Below, piece by piece: positions 60,687-64,000 of a stretch of 64,000 nucleotides of DNA (its first letter is position 1; each line of letters starts with the position of its first letter). Source of the stretch: Devosia subaequoris (GTDB taxonomy: Bacteria > Pseudomonadota > Alphaproteobacteria > Rhizobiales > Devosiaceae); NCBI RefSeq assembly GCF_014197055.1, contig NZ_JACIEW010000001.1:558001-622000 (forward strand). Direction: 5' to 3'. Below the pieces are notes generated by a model. It did no database searches. It worked only from the letters and a program-made list of their open reading frames with translations, and was not told the origin of the DNA. Position numbers and translations under genes: made by a program.

Positions 60687-61624
60687 GCGCACCGATCTTT
60701 CGTGATCCGATCGAGGATGGCGCGGCCGATCCCGTGGTGGTCAGGCGCGAGGGGACCGATGAATGGTGGATGTTTTACACCAATCGTCGGGCTAGCGTAG
60801 ATGAACCGGGCTTCGGCTGGATTCATGGTTCACCTATCGGGATTGCTGTTTCACAGGATGGCGGCGCCAGCTGGGCCTACCGGGGCACCGTCAAAGGTCT
60901 GGATGCCCCGGGAGATGATGGCCTCAATACGCATTGGGCGCCAGAAGTGGTGTTTGCCGAGGGGCAGTATCACATGTTCCTCAGCTATATCACCGGCACG
61001 CCGACGCATTGGAAGGTGCCGCGCACCATTGTCCATTTCACCAGCCCCGACCTGGAAAACTGGTCGCGGGTCGGGCCGCTGAAACTGTCGAGCAGCAACT
61101 GTATCGACGCCTGCGTGTTCCCCAGTCCCGATGGCCAATGGCGCATGTGGTACAAGGATGAAGGACAGGGGTCGAGCACCTGGAGCGCGACCAGCCCCGA
61201 CATGATGAACTGGACGCTGGAAGGCCTGGTGCTGCCCGGATCGCCCGATGCGCCGCCCCATGAAGGCCCTAATGTCTTTGCCATGGGCGGCTACTACTGG
61301 CTGATCGTCGATGAATGGCGCGGACAGGCCGTCTACCGGTCAGACGATACGCTGCACTGGACGCGGCAGGGGCTCATCGCGGACGCCCCGGGGACGGATC
61401 CGATGGATCAGCGCTATGCTCGTCACGCGGATGTGGTGGTCAATGGCGACCATGCGGCAATGTATTATTTCACCCATCCTGAGTGGGATGAGCGCGTCCA
61501 GACAGAGGGGCCACCTGATGTCGCAGCTCGGCGCACGGCAATCCACCAGGCCCGGTTGACCGTGGTTGACGGGGTTCTGACCTGTGAGAGAAACGTCGCA
61601 GCCGGAGCGGCCCTGCTTGCCTAG
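60683..61624 (+). CDS. Five-bladed beta-propeller glycoside hydrolase (GH43-like)
   Basis: 313 residues, no signal peptide. Repeated propeller blades show GAADPVVVRREGTDEWWMFY with the likely catalytic base Asp, THWAPEVVFAEGQYHMFLSY, CIDACVFPSPDGQWRMWYKD and YARHADVVVNGDHAAMYYFT. The fold fits the GH43/GH32-type clan, which includes arabinosidases and arabinanases. It is translationally coupled to the DppF-like ATPase and next to the GH51 locus, so it probably trims imported arabinosaccharides. Confidence 0.78.
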   Translation: MSAPIFRDPIEDGAADPVVVRREGTDEWWMFYTNRRASVDEPGFGWIHGSPIGIAVSQDGGASWAYRGTVKGLDAPGDDGLNTHWAPEVVFAEGQYHMFLSYITGTPTHWKVPRTIVHFTSPDLENWSRVGPLKLSSSNCIDACVFPSPDGQWRMWYKDEGQGSSTWSATSPDMMNWTLEGLVLPGSPDAPPHEGPNVFAMGGYYWLIVDEWRGQAVYRSDDTLHWTRQGLIADAPGTDPMDQRYARHADVVVNGDHAAMYYFTHPEWDERVQTEGPPDVAARRTAIHQARLTVVDGVLTCERNVAAGAALLA

Positions 61625-61827
61625 GCGCCCAGTTCGCGCTGGCGGCGCAGAAACGCCACGATGGACGTGAAGCGATCATGGACGCGGGAAAAACGGGAGA
61701 TCGTGTCCCTGGGGGTTCCGACCTCCACCAGTTCTTCATGCAGGTTCTTGAGCGCTTTTTCCATGTTATCGGCTTCGTCGAGAAGCTGGTCGATCTGCTC
61801 TTGCGAGAGACGCACCACAGTTGCCAT
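61621..61827 (-). CDS. Small hypothetical coiled-coil-like protein
   Basis: 68 residues from the ATG at 61827, chosen over a TTG two codons upstream because GGAG lies eight bases before it. The sequence is amphipathic helix (LSQEQIDQLLDEADNMEKAL, then DRFTSIVAFLRRQRELGA) with no cysteines. It ends by overlapping the convergent GH43-like gene by 4 bp. I do not recognise the family; position suggests a link with the haemoglobin gene 79 bp upstream. Confidence 0.65.
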   Translation of the reverse strand: MATVVRLSQEQIDQLLDEADNMEKALKNLHEELVEVGTPRDTISRFSRVHDRFTSIVAFLRRQRELGA

Positions 61828-61906
61828 GGCCAATCTCCTTCCCTTTCAGCCAAGGCAGCAGAGAGGCAGAAGGTTCCACGGCATCGGCAATGGGCATTGC
61901 AGATTG

Positions 61907-62398
61907 TCAGTCTCCGGGCGTCCAAACCGGGGCCGCCTCGCGCCGGAGCGGCCCCATGGTGGTGATGTCATCGCCCCGGCGCATGGAGATGTTCATCCGG
62001 AACGAATTGCCGATCCGCTCGGAGCGTTCGACGAACAACTTGGCAATCGGAGGCGGGCATATCTCTTCGGTCGTTTCGCGGAAGAGGCGGAGCCAGCGCA
62101 TGAAATGGATGTCGGTCAATTCGGGGATGGCGAGATGCTTGGGCATCGGGCGGCCATTGTAGCGTCCAGTTCCCAGCAGCATGGAACTCCAAAAATCGGC
62201 AATCTTGTCCAGATGTGCTGGCCATTCCGCGTCCGGAATGACGCGATTGAAAATTGGACCGATGACATCGTCGCGGCGCGCACGGGCGTAGAACTCATCA
62301 ACGACAGTGCGGATCATCGCCTCATCGAGCCCTTCGGGCGTCTCCCAACCAATGCGGTGCAATTGCCTGCCCACAGGCGGCCGATCATTGGGCGGCAT
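61907..62398 (-). CDS. Group III truncated haemoglobin
   Basis: 163 residues from the ATG at 62398. The globin region MIRTVVDEFYARARRDDVIG, then DKIADFWSSMLLGTGRYNG and HFMRWLRLFRETTEEICPPP fits group III (P-type) truncated haemoglobins, with the proximal histidine in HFMRWLRLF. Such proteins bind oxygen or nitric oxide. Its start overlaps the cysteine-cluster regulator by 14 bp, so the two are cotranscribed. Confidence 0.85.
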   Translation of the reverse strand: MPPNDRPPVGRQLHRIGWETPEGLDEAMIRTVVDEFYARARRDDVIGPIFNRVIPDAEWPAHLDKIADFWSSMLLGTGRYNGRPMPKHLAIPELTDIHFMRWLRLFRETTEEICPPPIAKLFVERSERIGNSFRMNISMRRGDDITTMGPLRREAAPVWTPGD

Positions 62399-63086
62399 TG
62401 TCGATGCTCCTGATCGCATAGGTGCAGCGGCGCCCGCCTGAAACAATATGTTCCTGACGCTCGACCTCTACCTCCGGACCCAGCACGGACCGGAACACTT
62501 CGAGTTCGGCACGGCAGAAACCCTGACAAGCCGTTGCGGCAGCGCAGATCGGACAATGATTTTCGACCAGCAGCATCGACCCGTCCGGCTGCTCGGTCCA
62601 GGCGGCCATGTAGCCTTCCTGACTGCGCAGGTCAGCAAGCGCAGCAACCCTGGACTTGAGGTCCGTCGCCGCCCCTACCGCCGCTTCATATGCGCTGCGT
62701 GTGTCGGTCTCGCGGGCGGTGATGATGGTGTCGAGCACATCCTCGCCGAGATGGTCGCGCACGATGTCGAGCAATTGCACCGTCAACGCTGCATGTGTAT
62801 CGGGAAAGCGGGCCTGTGCCGCGGGCGCAAGGCTCCACAATTGGGTTGGTCTTCCAACGCCGCCGGCTGCGGTGTGCGCTTCCACCAGGCCTTCATCGGC
62901 CAGACGCTGCAATTGCTGACGGACCGCCTCGCTGGTGGTCCCAAGGGCCTTGCCCAAGGCCGCCGCTGAGCGCGCACCGTGCATCTTGAGGGCCATAAGG
63001 ATGCGTTCGGCCGGGGTGCGAGGTGACCACACAGCATTTTCCAAGGCCGAACTTGACATATCATCGCAAAGGGTTTTCAAAGCCAT
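62385..63086 (-). CDS. Winged-helix regulator with C-terminal four-cysteine cluster (SufR-like)
   Basis: 233 residues from the ATG at 63086; MSSSALENA at 63059 is an alternative start. The N-terminal winged helix reads PAERILMALKMHGARSAAAL and TTSEAVRQQLQRLADEGLVE. The C-terminal motif CPICAAATACQGFC (C-x2-C-x5-C-x3-C) followed by EHIVSGGRRCTYAI looks like an iron-sulfur ligand set. It is divergent from the Fe superoxide dismutase gene (60 bp) and upstream of the haemoglobin gene, which suggests an iron-sulfur or redox sensor controlling both. That regulation is inference. Confidence 0.8.
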   Translation of the reverse strand: MALKTLCDDMSSSALENAVWSPRTPAERILMALKMHGARSAAALGKALGTTSEAVRQQLQRLADEGLVEAHTAAGGVGRPTQLWSLAPAAQARFPDTHAALTVQLLDIVRDHLGEDVLDTIITARETDTRSAYEAAVGAATDLKSRVAALADLRSQEGYMAAWTEQPDGSMLLVENHCPICAAATACQGFCRAELEVFRSVLGPEVEVERQEHIVSGGRRCTYAIRSIDNAAQ

Positions 63087-63145
63087 TGCTTGGAAATTAA
63101 CCCGGCGCGCACAAACTTGCAAGCCGAATGCGAAAGGACCCGAAC

Positions 63146-63748
63146 ATGACCTTCACGCTGCCCACCCTGACCTATTCGGCCAATGCGCTTGCCGCCAACG
63201 GCATGAGCCAGGAAACACTGGAGCTGCACCACGGCAAGCACCATCAGGCCTATGTCACTGCGCTTAATGGCTTCGTCGAAAAGATGCCGGAACTGGCCGG
63301 CAAGTCGCTTGAGGAGATCGTGATCTTCGCCAAGGACAAGCCCGATCTGGCGCCGGTGTTCAACAATGCCGGTCAACACTGGAACCATATTCACTTCTGG
63401 CAGGCGCTGGCCCCAGAGGGCGGTAAGCTGCCCGGCAAGCTGGAAGCCAAGGTCATCGAGGATTTTGGGTCTGTCGATGCGTTCAAAGATAGCTTCAAGA
63501 CCGCTGCAACCACGCAGTTCGGATCGGGTTGGGCCTGGCTGGTGCTGGGCACTGACGGCAAGCTCAAGACCACCAAAACCCCCAATGGCTCGAATCCGCT
63601 GGCCACTGGCGAAGGTAAAGTGTTGCTGGGCCTGGATGTCTGGGAGCACTCTTACTATGTCGACTTCCGCAACCGCAGGCCCGACTATGTCAGCAACTTC
63701 CTCGACAAGCTCGCGAATTACGAGTTCGCCGAGGCCAATCTGGGCTGA
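63146..63748 (+). CDS. sodB: Superoxide dismutase, iron type
   Basis: 200 residues from the ATG at 63146, with AAAGGA upstream. Metal ligands lie in ETLELHHGKHHQAYV, FNNAGQHWNHIHFW and LDVWEHSYYVDFRNRRPDYV. The glutamine in NAGQHWNH is at the N-terminal-domain position characteristic of iron SODs. It has no signal peptide, so it is cytoplasmic. It is divergent from the cysteine-cluster regulator. Confidence 0.95.
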   Translation: MTFTLPTLTYSANALAANGMSQETLELHHGKHHQAYVTALNGFVEKMPELAGKSLEEIVIFAKDKPDLAPVFNNAGQHWNHIHFWQALAPEGGKLPGKLEAKVIEDFGSVDAFKDSFKTAATTQFGSGWAWLVLGTDGKLKTTKTPNGSNPLATGEGKVLLGLDVWEHSYYVDFRNRRPDYVSNFLDKLANYEFAEANLG

Positions 63749-63797
63749 AGGTTCGCATTGAGCCGCGACATGGAAATGCGCGGCCCACCCCATCTAT

Positions 63798-63841
63798 CCT
63801 CCCTCAGATTGGGAGGTGCAGGCCGGTGTTTTGCACCGGCC
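63798..63841 (+). terminator. Tandem hairpins after sodB
   Basis: CCTCCC-TCAGATT-GGGAGG (63798-63816) and GGCCGGTG-TTTTG-CACCGGCC (63821-63841). They lie between the sodB stop and the next start. Neither has a strong T run, so termination is only likely. Confidence 0.45.
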
Positions 63842-63868
63842 ACATTGCACTGGTAGCCTGTTTCCACC

Positions 63869-64000
63869 ATGACTATCCCCATGCCCGAGTTTGAATTGCC
63901 CGACACCATGGCTTTGAGGCCACTGCGCCGACCAGCCATCAACGACGCCGAGTTCCGTGCCGCCATGTCTGGCCTGGCTTCAAGTGTCCACGTCGTTACC
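63869..64000 (+). CDS. Flavin reductase-like protein (partial, 5' end)
   Basis: The frame opens at the ATG at 63869 and leaves the window after 44 codons. INDAEFRAAMSGLASSVHVV is the usual opening of flavin reductase/FMN-binding split-barrel proteins (HpaC-like). These supply reduced flavin to monooxygenases or reduce flavins with NAD(P)H. Only the first strand and helix are visible, so the family call is provisional. Confidence 0.65.
   Translation, partial: MTIPMPEFELPDTMALRPLRRPAINDAEFRAAMSGLASSVHVVT

Overview
The window reads as chromosomal DNA of a GC-rich alphaproteobacterium of the order Hyphomicrobiales, most like Devosia and its relatives. That placement is inference. It rests on base composition, a class Ib nrdHIEF cluster, a tctCBA tricarboxylate transporter, many LacI-controlled sugar ABC operons, and protein sequences that look rhizobial. 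There is no rRNA, tRNA, CRISPR array, prophage or complete insertion sequence; the only mobile trace is a short decayed IS3-type transposase fragment near 7.6 kb.

Layout. 1-7.4 kb: the start of a family-5 (peptide/oligosaccharide) ABC binding protein with two palindromic operators, a LacI regulator, then a decaying branched-chain amino-acid-type ABC operon (binding protein frameshifted, LivM deleted and frameshifted, no ATPase genes) with a divergent AraC regulator. 7.5-9.2 kb: IS remnant and a HisKA_2-type sensor kinase. 9.5-20.6 kb: a divergent sugar locus. On the minus strand are a binding protein, two permeases, an ATPase, a PHP-type metallohydrolase, a sugar isomerase-like protein and a Gfo/Idh/MocA dehydrogenase. 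On the plus strand are a LacI regulator and a GH38-like enzyme, with two matching operators between the arms. 20.8-26.5 kb: a persulfide dioxygenase-like MBL protein, an SLC13 transporter and two GGDEF proteins. 26.8-31.6 kb: nrdHIEF followed by a translationally overlapping 5'-nucleotidase, with a candidate NrdR box pair about 400 bp upstream of nrdH. 32.5-39.4 kb: a TctD/TctE-like two-component system, whose kinase is fused to a solute-binding domain, and convergent tctCBA. 39.5-46.4 kb: a second sugar ABC operon with a phytanoyl-CoA dioxygenase-like protein and a GH63-like hydrolase.

46.9-51.6 kb: an HPP-CBS membrane protein, an AcuI-like reductase and malic enzyme MaeB, with a nested palindrome between the last two. 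51.9-61.6 kb: an arabinosaccharide locus comprising an ArsR-like regulator with a long C-terminal domain, a GH51 arabinofuranosidase, a complete family-5 ABC transporter and a GH43-like enzyme. A shared TGATACA motif precedes three of its genes. 61.6-64 kb: a small protein, a group III truncated haemoglobin, a regulator with a four-cysteine cluster, an iron superoxide dismutase, and the start of a flavin reductase-like gene cut by the window end.

Together the region looks like a plant-polysaccharide and organic-acid uptake segment interleaved with nucleotide metabolism and redox/iron functions. The most unusual items are the kinase-binding protein fusion, the decaying liv operon, the nucleotidase coupled to ribonucleotide reductase, the PhyH protein without an acidic iron ligand, and the arabinosaccharide regulon motif.
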